Assembly: GCA_016284575.1 (NCBI GenBank)
Contig: JAEEPD010000181.1
Location: 1 to 13,923 of the forward strand
Reading direction: 5' to 3'
Source: Bacillota bacterium
GTDB taxonomy: Bacteria > Bacillota > Clostridia > Peptostreptococcales > Anaerovoracaceae
DNA: 13,923 bases
Part shown: piece after piece, positions 1 to 6,564 of the stretch
Position numbering within the stretch: the first letter of the stretch is position 1
Layout of the letters: each line of letters begins with the position of its first letter
Translations under genes and position numbers: made by a program
Notes under the pieces: model-generated
What the model was told of the DNA's origin: nothing
The model's database searches: none
The model's input: only the letters and a program-made list of their open reading frames with translations

Positions 1-1299
1 GACATGTTCAGAGGCTCCATTATCGATTCCGAATACATGGGCCTTTCCACCATCGACCTGGTGAACGTGCTTCGCCCGGATGTGGCTACCATAGGCAATC
101 ATGAGGTGGACTACGGCATCGCCCACCTGCTTTTCCTTGAAAAATGCGCCAAGTTCCCCATCATCAACGCCAATATGTTCGTCACCATGAACAACGCAAG
201 GCTCTTCAAGCCCTACCTGAACGTTGAGATCGACGGCATGCGCATACTGTTCATAGGAATTCTGACGGAGGAGGTGCTGGACTCCGCCAAGCACGAGAAG
301 ATCATCGGCACCTTCATCGACGTGGAGGAGGCGGCCAAGGAGGTGGGCATCATCTGCGACAACTACCGTACCTCCAAGACGGATCTTACTGTGCTGCTGA
401 CCCACATCGGCATCGAGGCTGACAGAAAGCTGGCCAGCCTTCTCAACCCCGACTGGGGCGTGAACCTGATCATCGGCGGCCATTCCCACACCTTTATGGA
501 TGCCCCTGAGGTGGTGAACGGCGTTCCCATCGTTCAGGCTGGCACCGGTACGGGCATCATCGGCCGCATAGATCTTGAGATCGACACCGAGGCCAAGACT
601 GTGGAGGATTTCCGCTGGAGATGCGAGCCAATCAACGAGGACACCGCTGCCCCGGACGAGATCATGGCAGATCTTCTCGACAGCTACCGCACCCAGACGG
701 ACACCAAGTACAAGAGGGTGGTCACCCGCTGGGCAAGAAAGCTCACCCATCCCACCCGCATCCAGGAGACGGAGATGGGCAATCTCTATGCCGACGCCAT
801 GGCCTGGGAGGCCAGCTACGACCTGATGATCGTGGGATCCGGCAGCATAAGAAAGAAGGAGATGGGTCCCGTCGTGGAGTACCAGGACATGCTGGAGAAC
901 ACACCCTACGACGACTGCATCCACATGCTGGAGGTGACCGGCGCCCAGCTGAGGCACATGGTCCAGTTCGTCATGAGGGACGAGGCCTGGGAGGGCCACA
1001 CTGAGTTCTATCAGTACTCCACAGGCTTCCACGTGCGCTACAACAAGACAACAAAGAAGATCGAGGAGCTCACCTTCAGGGGCGAGCCTGTCAACGACGA
1101 CATGAAGATCAAGATCGGTCTGCAGGATTATCACTACAAGAATTTCGACGCCTTCTTCGACGTTCCCCTGGAGGAGGTCAAGGCCAACATGAGGCCAAGG
1201 ATCGTCGCCACCTCCTTCAACAACATCGTGGAGGAGTACTTCGCCACCAACGACAAGCTGGACGCCCACGTGGAGGGCAGGATAGAGCTGGTGGAGTAG
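1..1299 (+). CDS. 5'-nucleotidase / bifunctional metallophosphatase family protein, 5'-truncated
   Basis: The frame is open from base 1 (GAC, Asp) and the first visible residues D-M-F-R-G-S fit the metal-binding GD-x-[FLM]-x-G-S block of the calcineurin-like 5'-nucleotidase family. The ATG at 4 is therefore internal and the true N-terminus, with the first metal ligands and any signal peptide, lies outside the window. Next come GNHEVDYG (about residues 31-38 of the visible protein), a THIG block near 135 and GGHSHT near 160, the remaining metal-ligand and phosphate-site motifs. From about residue 250 the chain matches the 5'-nucleotidase C-terminal substrate domain, with a GNLYADA block and a terminal EGRIE. 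The family hydrolyses nucleotides or related phosphoesters; the exact substrate and cellular location cannot be read here. It ends just before a shared terminator and converges on the minus-strand operon. Confidence 0.9.
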   Translation, partial: DMFRGSIIDSEYMGLSTIDLVNVLRPDVATIGNHEVDYGIAHLLFLEKCAKFPIINANMFVTMNNARLFKPYLNVEIDGMRILFIGILTEEVLDSAKHEKIIGTFIDVEEAAKEVGIICDNYRTSKTDLTVLLTHIGIEADRKLASLLNPDWGVNLIIGGHSHTFMDAPEVVNGVPIVQAGTGTGIIGRIDLEIDTEAKTVEDFRWRCEPINEDTAAPDEIMADLLDSYRTQTDTKYKRVVTRWARKLTHPTRIQETEMGNLYADAMAWEASYDLMIVGSGSIRKKEMGPVVEYQDMLENTPYDDCIHMLEVTGAQLRHMVQFVMRDEAWEGHTEFYQYSTGFHVRYNKTTKKIEELTFRGEPVNDDMKIKIGLQDYHYKNFDAFFDVPLEEVKANMRPRIVATSFNNIVEEYFATNDKLDAHVEGRIELVE

Positions 1300-1326
1300 C
1301 AGAAGGATCGATAAAAGCATTAAAGA

Positions 1327-1348
1327 CCGCCCGAAAGGGCGGCCTTTT
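1327..1348. terminator. Bidirectional Rho-independent terminator
   Basis: The stem CCGCCC (1327-1332) pairs with GGGCGG (1337-1342) around a GAAA tetraloop and is followed on the plus strand by CCTTTTATT. On the minus strand the same stem is followed by a weaker T-rich tail. It sits between the convergent 5'-nucleotidase and nucleotidyltransferase genes, and its tail nearly touches the stop codon of the latter at 1350. It can end both transcripts. Confidence 0.85.
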
Positions 1349-1349
1349 A

Positions 1350-2456
1350 TTACAGCTTTCTGAAGGGTGCTGTCAGCTGGAACAGCACTTTTTTTGGTTT
1401 GACGATGAGGGCCTTGCCGATGCGAAGGACCCAGCTGAGGGGCAGCAGGAAGGGTGCCTTATCCAGCCAGGGGTACAGGGATCTCATCTCGTGAAGGGGC
1501 AGGAAGGTACGGGCCAGAAGGTAGCCGGCTCTGCCTCTTTTTTCGATGGCATTTTTGGCTCTTACGGTCTCGTTGCCGTAGGTGCCTGAATCTTTTACGA
1601 TGCCCAGCATTTTTTCCTCGGCTTCCGTAAGGGGCTCGCCATTGAAAAGCTTCATGGAAAGGCTTCTGTTTTCCTTTTCGAACTCCGTAAGGCCCAGCTT
1701 TTCCAGCTCCCCGGCAAGATAGTCCCGGTCCATGGAGGCTTCCTTAGCCTTCAGATATACATAGGTGTCCAGAAGGGATCTGAGGCCTGTGCCATTGCCG
1801 CTGAAGTGCTTGTATTCATGGGTGAGCATGTAAAGATAAAAGTCCTCGTCTGAGAAGTGATAGCCGAAGCGCTTTCCCTCTTCAGGCACGAGCCGGGACT
1901 TCACGTCCCTGTAATAGCTATCAAATTTCTCCCCGTGGCTCAGGTTGAAAAGGGCTCTGTGGATCTCGAAACTCAGGGTGGGAGGCTTGGTGTAGTGGTC
2001 ATGGACCCCCATGGGGGACAGCTCGGCCTCATAGCCCAGCTCCTCCATTATCCTCTGTATGTCTCCGAAGCGGTCCGGATCGCAGAGAATGTCGTTGTCC
2101 GCCATCTCCCGCATGCCTATGGCAGGATAGAGCTCCTTAAGCAGGGAGCCCTTCAGGGGCATGTACCAGATGCCAGCCTCCTCAAAGCGCTCAAGGATGG
2201 CTTTACGCTCCAGGTCGAAAAGGGCCACCTTTTTTACGGCCTTGCCCCTGGCCTGGACGAAGGCATCATCCGAGACACCGGCTCTTTCCAGTGCTGCGGC
2301 TGTGATGCCAAGCAGCAGGTGACGCTTCGCCGCCGCATAAAGGCTCTGCAGGTCCATGGCCTGCACCTGCGAAGGCTCCGGCGTCCTGCCGTTCACCATG
2401 CAGGATGCCAGATAAGCCACGTCTGTAATTGCTTTTTTGTATACTTCTTCTGTCAT
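1350..2456 (-). CDS. NTP_transf_5-type nucleotidyltransferase family protein
   Basis: This protein of about 368 residues matches the uncharacterised nucleotidyltransferase family (Pfam NTP_transf_5) found in peptide-modification clusters. The diagnostic stretch is the block PLKGSLL (around residues 100-106, counted from the chosen start), then Y-P and R-x-x-x-D-N-D (116-122), giving the D-x-D pair expected to bind metal and nucleotide. An E-I-H near 175 fits the family's downstream acidic/His strand. The ATG at 2454-2456 was chosen because it makes an exact ATGA overlap with the stop of the upstream ABC gene; an in-frame GTG five codons earlier (2469-2471) is the alternative. It is the last gene of the operon. 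By family it should transfer a nucleotidyl group to a small molecule, sugar or peptide, but the acceptor is unknown. In paeninodin-type lasso clusters a homologous gene accompanies the HprK-like kinase, which suggests peptide tailoring (inference). Confidence 0.82.
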   Translation of the reverse strand: MTEEVYKKAITDVAYLASCMVNGRTPEPSQVQAMDLQSLYAAAKRHLLLGITAAALERAGVSDDAFVQARGKAVKKVALFDLERKAILERFEEAGIWYMPLKGSLLKELYPAIGMREMADNDILCDPDRFGDIQRIMEELGYEAELSPMGVHDHYTKPPTLSFEIHRALFNLSHGEKFDSYYRDVKSRLVPEEGKRFGYHFSDEDFYLYMLTHEYKHFSGNGTGLRSLLDTYVYLKAKEASMDRDYLAGELEKLGLTEFEKENRSLSMKLFNGEPLTEAEEKMLGIVKDSGTYGNETVRAKNAIEKRGRAGYLLARTFLPLHEMRSLYPWLDKAPFLLPLSWVLRIGKALIVKPKKVLFQLTAPFRKL

Positions 2457-4186
2457 GGCCTGCTTCCCCACTGCTTTTCGTGGCTGACCACACGGTTTTC
2501 TGTAAATTCGAGCACTCTGTCGCAGATGTCCAGGGCAGCCGTCCGGTGGGTGACTATCACCACGGTCCTGTTTTCCAGCCTTCTGAGATTGTCCAGAAGC
2601 TGCCTCTCCGTCTCCATGTCCAGGGCGCTGGTTGATTCATCCAGCAGCAGCACGGGACTTTCGGAGAATATAGCCCTGGCTATGGCAAGGCGCTGCAGCT
2701 GGCCCTCGGAAAGGCCTGTGCCGTGCTCCCCCAGAAGGGTGTCCACGCCCTTTTCCAGCTCCATCACGAAGTCCTCGGCGCAGGCGGTCCTAAGAGCTGC
2801 CATGAGCCGCTCGTCGTCCCCGGCAGCCTCCGGCTCCGCAAGGCTTACCACATCCCTTATGCTGCCGTTCATCAGGGCGTTCCCCTGGGGCACATAGGCG
2901 AAAAGCCTGCGGTAGCTGCTGTCCAGCTCGCCACGGACGCCGCTTCTGTCCGTGTAGTAGCGAAGGCCGCTGTCCGGCTGGTATACGCACATCAGAAGCT
3001 TGAGAGCTGTGGATTTTCCGCAGCCGCTGGCTCCTGTAAAGGCCACATATTCGCCCTTTTTTATCTCCAGGGAGAGGTCGTGGAGCACCACAGGCACGTC
3101 CCCCTGCTTCATCTCGGTGGCACCCTCCGGGCCTACATAAAAGGTGAAGAGCACATCGTCGAAGCCTATGCTTTCCAGCTCCTCATCGTAAAACCTCTTT
3201 ATCTCGTCTATAGGCCTTGCCTCCGGCATGTCCTCGCCGAAGCTCTCCGCCTCCATCAGCCTCTCGGCGCTGGCCAGCAGGGCGTAATAGCGGGGCAGGT
3301 AGCCCGTTATCTGGGCGAAGGGAGTCTGTATCTGGGAGATCAGCTGGGTGATGGCCGTAAGGGTGCCGAAGCTGATGCTGCCGGTGAGTATGCCGTAGCC
3401 GCACCAGCCAAGGCCCAGCAGGTACATGCCGTGCATGGCTGCTCCAAAGCCCAGGTTGCTCAGGTTTGAGAAGTGGCTTCTCTTCATGCGGAAGTCCTGA
3501 TGCTCCTTCATCCTACGGTCTGCATCCTCCCGGGTCTTGCCCTCTGCGGCAAAGGAGCGCACCATCAGCATGCTGCTTATGCTCTCCTGAAGGAAGATCC
3601 TGAGCCTTCCGTCCGCCTCCTGCACGTTCTTGTGCATGCGCTTGAGAATGCGGCGGAACAGCCAGGTGAAGAGCAGCAGGGCGGCTCCCCCGGGGATGAT
3701 GATGACCCCGAAGCGGGGCTCAAGTATAAGCATCACGGTCAGGGCGCTGATGAGCTTCACCGCCATGCCCGCAAGCCCCGGGACTATATCCACGCAGGCG
3801 TTGGCCGCTATGACGCTGTCATTTGTCAGGCGGTTCATCCACTCGGCTGAATGGACCTCGTGGACCTGCAGGTAGTCCCTGTGGAGCAGGGTGTCCATGA
3901 GCCTGCTCTTGAAGGTGTTTTCGAGGCTTGACCTGGAGAGCTCCGAAAGCCATCGGATGGCGGCTCTCAGGATCAGCTGGCAGGCTACCAGCAGAAGGGT
4001 CAGGCTCATGGCATGCCAAAAGCCCGCCCGGTTTCCTCCTGCGGCTGCATCGACTATCTCCCTGAGGAGGAAAGCGTAGAGCACGCCGGAAGCCCCGTGG
4101 AGGGACTGAAGCGCTGTGAGCGCTATAATATATAGCTTTTTCCTTCCCGGCACCTTCCAGAGCCAGGCCAGGGTGCTGTTTTTCAT
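2453..4186 (-). CDS. ABC exporter, fused permease and ATPase (type I)
   Basis: The 577-residue protein has an N-terminal six-helix exporter membrane domain (about residues 15-305) and a C-terminal nucleotide-binding domain (about 340-570). The ATPase has Walker A G-A-S-G-C-G-K-S (385-392), a Q-loop glutamine at 434, the signature L-S-E-G-Q (492-496), Walker B V-L-L-L-D-E (512-517) and the switch histidine at 547, so it looks catalytically intact. There is no N-terminal C39 peptidase domain, so any leader removal must be done by another protein. An insertion-like stretch (about 335-365) precedes the ATPase core. Its start codon overlaps the stop of the S26 peptidase gene by ATGA, and its own stop overlaps the nucleotidyltransferase start in the same way. 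It probably exports the product of the cassette across the cytoplasmic membrane; a lipid or drug exporter role cannot be excluded from sequence. Confidence 0.93.
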   Translation of the reverse strand: MKNSTLAWLWKVPGRKKLYIIALTALQSLHGASGVLYAFLLREIVDAAAGGNRAGFWHAMSLTLLLVACQLILRAAIRWLSELSRSSLENTFKSRLMDTLLHRDYLQVHEVHSAEWMNRLTNDSVIAANACVDIVPGLAGMAVKLISALTVMLILEPRFGVIIIPGGAALLLFTWLFRRILKRMHKNVQEADGRLRIFLQESISSMLMVRSFAAEGKTREDADRRMKEHQDFRMKRSHFSNLSNLGFGAAMHGMYLLGLGWCGYGILTGSISFGTLTAITQLISQIQTPFAQITGYLPRYYALLASAERLMEAESFGEDMPEARPIDEIKRFYDEELESIGFDDVLFTFYVGPEGATEMKQGDVPVVLHDLSLEIKKGEYVAFTGASGCGKSTALKLLMCVYQPDSGLRYYTDRSGVRGELDSSYRRLFAYVPQGNALMNGSIRDVVSLAEPEAAGDDERLMAALRTACAEDFVMELEKGVDTLLGEHGTGLSEGQLQRLAIARAIFSESPVLLLDESTSALDMETERQLLDNLRRLENRTVVIVTHRTAALDICDRVLEFTENRVVSHEKQWGSRP

Positions 4187-4614
4187 CGGATCAGCCTCCG
4201 TAAGCGCAGAAGAGCCTTCCGGAAGAAAACTCTTGCGGGATTGGTCATGAGTATAAAGGCGGTGTAAGCCCTGTAGGCGGGATCCTCCGTGCTGCAGCTT
4301 TTTTCGCCCCGCACGAAGCCGGTCATGACCCCCAGTATATCCTCGTCCTTTACGTATTCCTTCGTTACGGTGTTGTCCCCAAGGATCACGTAGTCCTTTG
4401 GGCGCACCTCAACTATGCGGTGCAGCACGTAGCGGTCCGGGGGACGGCGGTACAGCACCACATCGCCTTTCTTGCAGCGCCCGGGGCCCTTTTTCCTTAC
4501 GGTGAAAAGGTCCTTGCCCTGCCTGAGCAGGGGCATCATGCTGACACCGACGTTGGTGTAGGTGAGGCTCCCGTTCTTTTCCAGATATTCTTCAAAGGAC
4601 TGAGGCTCGTTCAT
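4183..4614 (-). CDS. S24/S26 family peptidase, SipW/ER-type signal-peptidase-like
   Basis: A small protein (143 residues) of the S26 signal peptidase superfamily. The catalytic serine block is G-V-S-M-M-P (Ser25). The second conserved block, Y-V-L-H-R-I-V-E (His65), carries His where bacterial signal peptidase I has Lys, as in the SipW/ER type with a Ser-His dyad. K-x-G-D-V-V-L-Y (about 49-55) and I-L-G-D-N (about 76-80) are the usual boxes C to E. There is no clear N-terminal membrane anchor and only a weakly hydrophobic C-terminus rich in Arg, so it may act at the inner face of the membrane. It lies between the PqqD-like gene (42-nt gap) and the exporter gene (ATGA overlap). The upstream ribosome site is weak (AAAAGACC before ATG). 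In this context it may cleave a leader or signal from a modified peptide (inference). Confidence 0.85.
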   Translation of the reverse strand: MNEPQSFEEYLEKNGSLTYTNVGVSMMPLLRQGKDLFTVRKKGPGRCKKGDVVLYRRPPDRYVLHRIVEVRPKDYVILGDNTVTKEYVKDEDILGVMTGFVRGEKSCSTEDPAYRAYTAFILMTNPARVFFRKALLRLRRLIR

Positions 4615-4656
4615 GGTCTTTTATGTGACGCAGCGCGGCTTTAAGGCCGCCTCTGC

Positions 4657-4917
4657 TTATTCGTCGATGGCTCCGATCTCTCTGAGGGCCGTCAGTGTCT
4701 TTTTAAGGTCTGCTTCTATGACCCCCTCCGGGGCGTCAAAGCGCTCTTTAAGGGCGGAGAGGACTGCTTCCTCCGTGGTATCTTCCTTCAGGAGCTCCAG
4801 CACGGCGCCCAGGGTTTTGTTGCCTCTGACCACGCCGGAAAAGCCTGCGCTGCCCGTGGGCACCAGTATGTATTCTTCACCTGCCTTGTGGGTCAGGAAT
4901 TCTTTGTTCAGCTTCAT
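4657..4917 (-). CDS. PqqD family protein (RiPP recognition element-like)
   Basis: This 86-residue protein matches the PqqD fold. It opens MKLNKEFLTHKAGEEYILVP, the usual start of the family, followed by the G-V-V-R-G-N-K-T-L wing and an L-L-K-E-D-T-T-E-E-A block. It ends in a helical part with L-R-E-I-G-A. PqqD proteins bind leader peptides and present them to modifying enzymes. An in-frame upstream ATG at 4939-4941 would add eight residues; the ATG at 4915-4917 was preferred because it matches the family's N-terminus and has AAAGGA six bases ahead. Both starts carry a copy of AAAGGACAG and a hairpin lies between them, so initiation may be regulated. It follows the HprK-like gene closely and precedes the S26 peptidase gene. 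The likely role is substrate recognition for the kinase or nucleotidyltransferase (inference). Confidence 0.82.
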   Translation of the reverse strand: MKLNKEFLTHKAGEEYILVPTGSAGFSGVVRGNKTLGAVLELLKEDTTEEAVLSALKERFDAPEGVIEADLKKTLTALREIGAIDE

Positions 4918-4923
4918 TTTCTG

Positions 4924-4948
4924 TCCTTTCAGGAGGTGCATCCTCCTG
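4924..4948 (-). promoter_or_regulatory. Hairpin and duplicated ribosome-binding site at the PqqD-like gene start
   Basis: On the minus strand CAGGAGG and CCTCCTG form a 7-bp inverted repeat around ATGCA, enclosing the upstream ATG (4939-4941) and its AGGAGG. The nonamer AAAGGACAG occurs twice, once ahead of each possible start. The hairpin would hide the first start and leave the second, at 4915-4917, accessible. Any translational control role is inferred. Confidence 0.4.
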
Positions 4949-4978
4949 TCCTTTATAGAGAGGCTTTCCCCTGATCAT

Positions 4979-5773
4979 CTATTGCGGGAGCCTGGTCCCG
5001 CTCATCGCTTCAAAGGCGGTCTTTGCCGCCGAGATGTCCATGTTGCAGGCCAGTCTCCAGAGGCTCACAGAGGCACCCAGCCTGTCCAGCAGGCCCAGAG
5101 TCTTCTGCATGGCCTCCCCGTCCAGAGGCCGGTAGCACTGCTGAAGCAGCATGGGCCAGGCCAGAGTCGGGCTCAGGGGCTCTATATGGTTTTCCGTCCC
5201 TCTTTGAAGTATGCATATGGCCTTAAGGGGCACGGAGATATTGCTGCTGAGCCGGTGCTTGCCGTCCCAGGGGGTGCCGTAGATGGTGATGCTTTCGGGG
5301 CCTGCACTGCCTGCCTCACCGCTGACATCTGCGCCGCCTATCCTTATTATGGGCTTATCGTCGTTGACCATCACTGCCCGCTCTCCAAGAAGCTCCCGCC
5401 AGAGCCTGGCGTGGGTGGACTTTCCTGTGCCGCTGGCTGCGGTAAAAAGATAGCCCCAGCCATCCACCGCAACGCAGGATCCGTGAAACAGCAGTCTGTC
5501 CCTTTCGGGCAGCCTTTCCGCGATCTTCCTGTAGACCGCCAGGGTCTCCAGATAGCCGTCTGAGAACTCCCGGATGGGTATGCCGCCCAGGCGGTCCTCC
5601 TGCTCCGAGCGCTGCCTCTCAAAGGCTATGTCCTCCGGCTCTGTCTCAACGCAAAGGTCCACAGTCCCATTCCCGGGGTCCTCAAGCCTGTAGTCCCTGC
5701 AGAGCCCGTGGACAGCCTCATGGAGGGAAGTCACCTCTATATTCAGCTCCGCCAGTCTGTAAAGCCCTGTCAT
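4979..5773 (-). CDS. HPr kinase/phosphorylase-like P-loop kinase (HprK-related)
   Basis: A 264-residue protein matching the C-terminal catalytic domain of HPr kinase in the short form seen in peptide clusters. The order is F-H-G-S-C-V-A-V-D-G (about 96-105), the P-loop A-A-S-G-T-G-K-S-T-H (about 112-121), the metal-binding N-D-D-K-P (about 137-141) and G-T-P-W-D-G-K (about 166-172). It lacks the N-terminal domain of true HprK and is not next to an HPr gene, so carbon catabolite control is unlikely. PadeK of the paeninodin lasso cluster, a homologue, phosphorylates the C-terminal serine of the precursor; a similar peptide kinase role is inferred here. The ATG at 5771-5773 overlaps the TGA of the TetR gene by one base (TGATG); an in-frame GTG one codon earlier is possible. 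No good ribosome site is seen, so translational coupling is likely. Confidence 0.87.
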   Translation of the reverse strand: MTGLYRLAELNIEVTSLHEAVHGLCRDYRLEDPGNGTVDLCVETEPEDIAFERQRSEQEDRLGGIPIREFSDGYLETLAVYRKIAERLPERDRLLFHGSCVAVDGWGYLFTAASGTGKSTHARLWRELLGERAVMVNDDKPIIRIGGADVSGEAGSAGPESITIYGTPWDGKHRLSSNISVPLKAICILQRGTENHIEPLSPTLAWPMLLQQCYRPLDGEAMQKTLGLLDRLGASVSLWRLACNMDISAAKTAFEAMSGTRLPQ

Positions 5774-6423
5774 CACTTATCCAGAACGTATTCCTTGAGT
5801 ATCATGTTCTTGACCATCATAAACTCCTCGCTGCGGTCCTCCTCCCTTTCGGCCGAGAACAGCAGGCCCTGGGCATATCTTACCGCCACCGCCAGCATTA
5901 TGTGGCTGGTGGAGGCGAACATCTTTTCCTCCGGCTGATCTGTGCGTATGCTTCCGTCCCTTTTTCCCTTTTCGTAAAGCTCCCGGAACATGTCCTCGAA
6001 GCTGCCTATGGCCTGAAGATAGGGCATGAGCTGCTGAGGCGTGGCACCCTCGTGCTGCACGAAGTTGTTGAAGTTCTGGTTAAAGCTCAGAAGATCCTTG
6101 TGGTTCTGATAGAGGTCTATGTAAAAGTCCAGGTAAAAATCCAGCTCCTGGGCTGCAGTCATGGAGGAGACATTTTTCTCCGCCTGCAGCTTTTTTATCA
6201 TGGCTCCGTAGTCATGCCAGCGGCGGGTGGCAACGGCAATGACAAGCGTCAGCTTGGTGTTGAAGTAGCGGTAAAGGGTAGCCACTCCTATGCTGCAGGC
6301 CTTTGCCACCTCCTGCATGGAAACGGGCTCAATGCCCTTATCGGAAAAGAGCCTGAAGCTCTCAGCCAGTATGGTCTCCCGTCTGGCGGCCATTTCTATC
6401 TCATCTTTTTGTATGTTTCGCAA
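5773..6423 (-). CDS. TetR/AcrR family transcriptional regulator
   Basis: A 216-residue protein with a TetR-type DNA-binding domain at about residues 14-64: I-L-A-E-S-F-R-L-F, then V-S-M-Q-E-V-A-K-A as the positioning helix, and G-V-A-T-L-Y-R-Y-F as the recognition helix. The remaining 150 residues form the variable helical ligand and dimer domain, which gives no clue to the ligand. The start is TTG at 6421-6423: GGAGGG lies seven bases ahead, while the first in-frame ATG (residue 11) has no such site. Its stop overlaps the HprK-like gene start, so it is the first gene of the six-gene operon and probably represses its own promoter through the palindrome at 6457-6466 (inference). A regulator co-transcribed with this enzyme set suggests induction by the product, a precursor or a stress compound. 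Confidence 0.9.
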   Translation of the reverse strand: MRNIQKDEIEMAARRETILAESFRLFSDKGIEPVSMQEVAKACSIGVATLYRYFNTKLTLVIAVATRRWHDYGAMIKKLQAEKNVSSMTAAQELDFYLDFYIDLYQNHKDLLSFNQNFNNFVQHEGATPQQLMPYLQAIGSFEDMFRELYEKGKRDGSIRTDQPEEKMFASTSHIMLAVAVRYAQGLLFSAEREEDRSEEFMMVKNMILKEYVLDK

Positions 6424-6456
6424 AGCTTATCCCTCCAAAGCGTTTTGCTTTATGTC

Positions 6457-6466
6457 TATCATGATA
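6457..6466. promoter_or_regulatory. Candidate TetR operator
   Basis: TATCATGATA is a perfect 10-bp palindrome, with partial symmetry extending a few bases on each side. It covers the predicted transcription start of the operon promoter at 6470-6498, where a bound TetR-type dimer would block initiation. Binding by the adjacent regulator is inferred from position only. Confidence 0.5.
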
Positions 6467-6469
6467 ACT

Positions 6470-6498
6470 ATTCTATCTTTATCAGTCCATGCCGTCAA
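6470..6498 (-). promoter_or_regulatory. Sigma-A type promoter of the TetR/HprK/PqqD operon
   Basis: On the minus strand TTGACG (6493-6498) and TAGAAT (6470-6475) are separated by 17 bases, each one base off consensus. Predicted start is near 6463, giving a leader of about 40 nt before the TTG codon. The -35 box begins four bases past the T-tract of the upstream operon's terminator, so the two transcription units are tightly insulated. Confidence 0.75.
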
Positions 6499-6501
6499 TA
6501 G

Positions 6502-6531
6502 AAAAAACCGGACCGCGCTGCGGCGGTCCGG
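6502..6531 (-). terminator. Rho-independent terminator of the amino-acid ABC operon
   Basis: On the minus strand CCGGACCGC (6523-6531) pairs over nine bases with GCGGTCCGG (6508-6516) around a 6-base loop and is followed at once by TTTTTT (6502-6507). It lies 33 bases after the stop of the binding-protein/permease gene. Confidence 0.92.
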
Positions 6532-6564
6532 CATGGGTCTGTCATATGTGATGCAGTCCCCGGT

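Noticed and set aside
1857..2897. Long plus-strand open frame opposite the nucleotidyltransferase and exporter genes
   Set aside because: Antisense shadow of two genes with intact motifs; no ribosome site or family resemblance.
4877..4978. 33-codon frame on the minus strand beginning directly after the HprK-like gene, as a possible precursor peptide
   Set aside because: It overlaps the PqqD-like coding region in another frame, has no good ribosome site, and its charged, Pro/Glu-rich sequence shows no leader-core layout or Gly-Gly type cleavage site.
5771..5776. GTG at 5774-5776 as start of the HprK-like gene
   Set aside because: The next codon is ATG and forms the common TGATG stop-start overlap with the TetR gene; GTG is kept only as an alternative.
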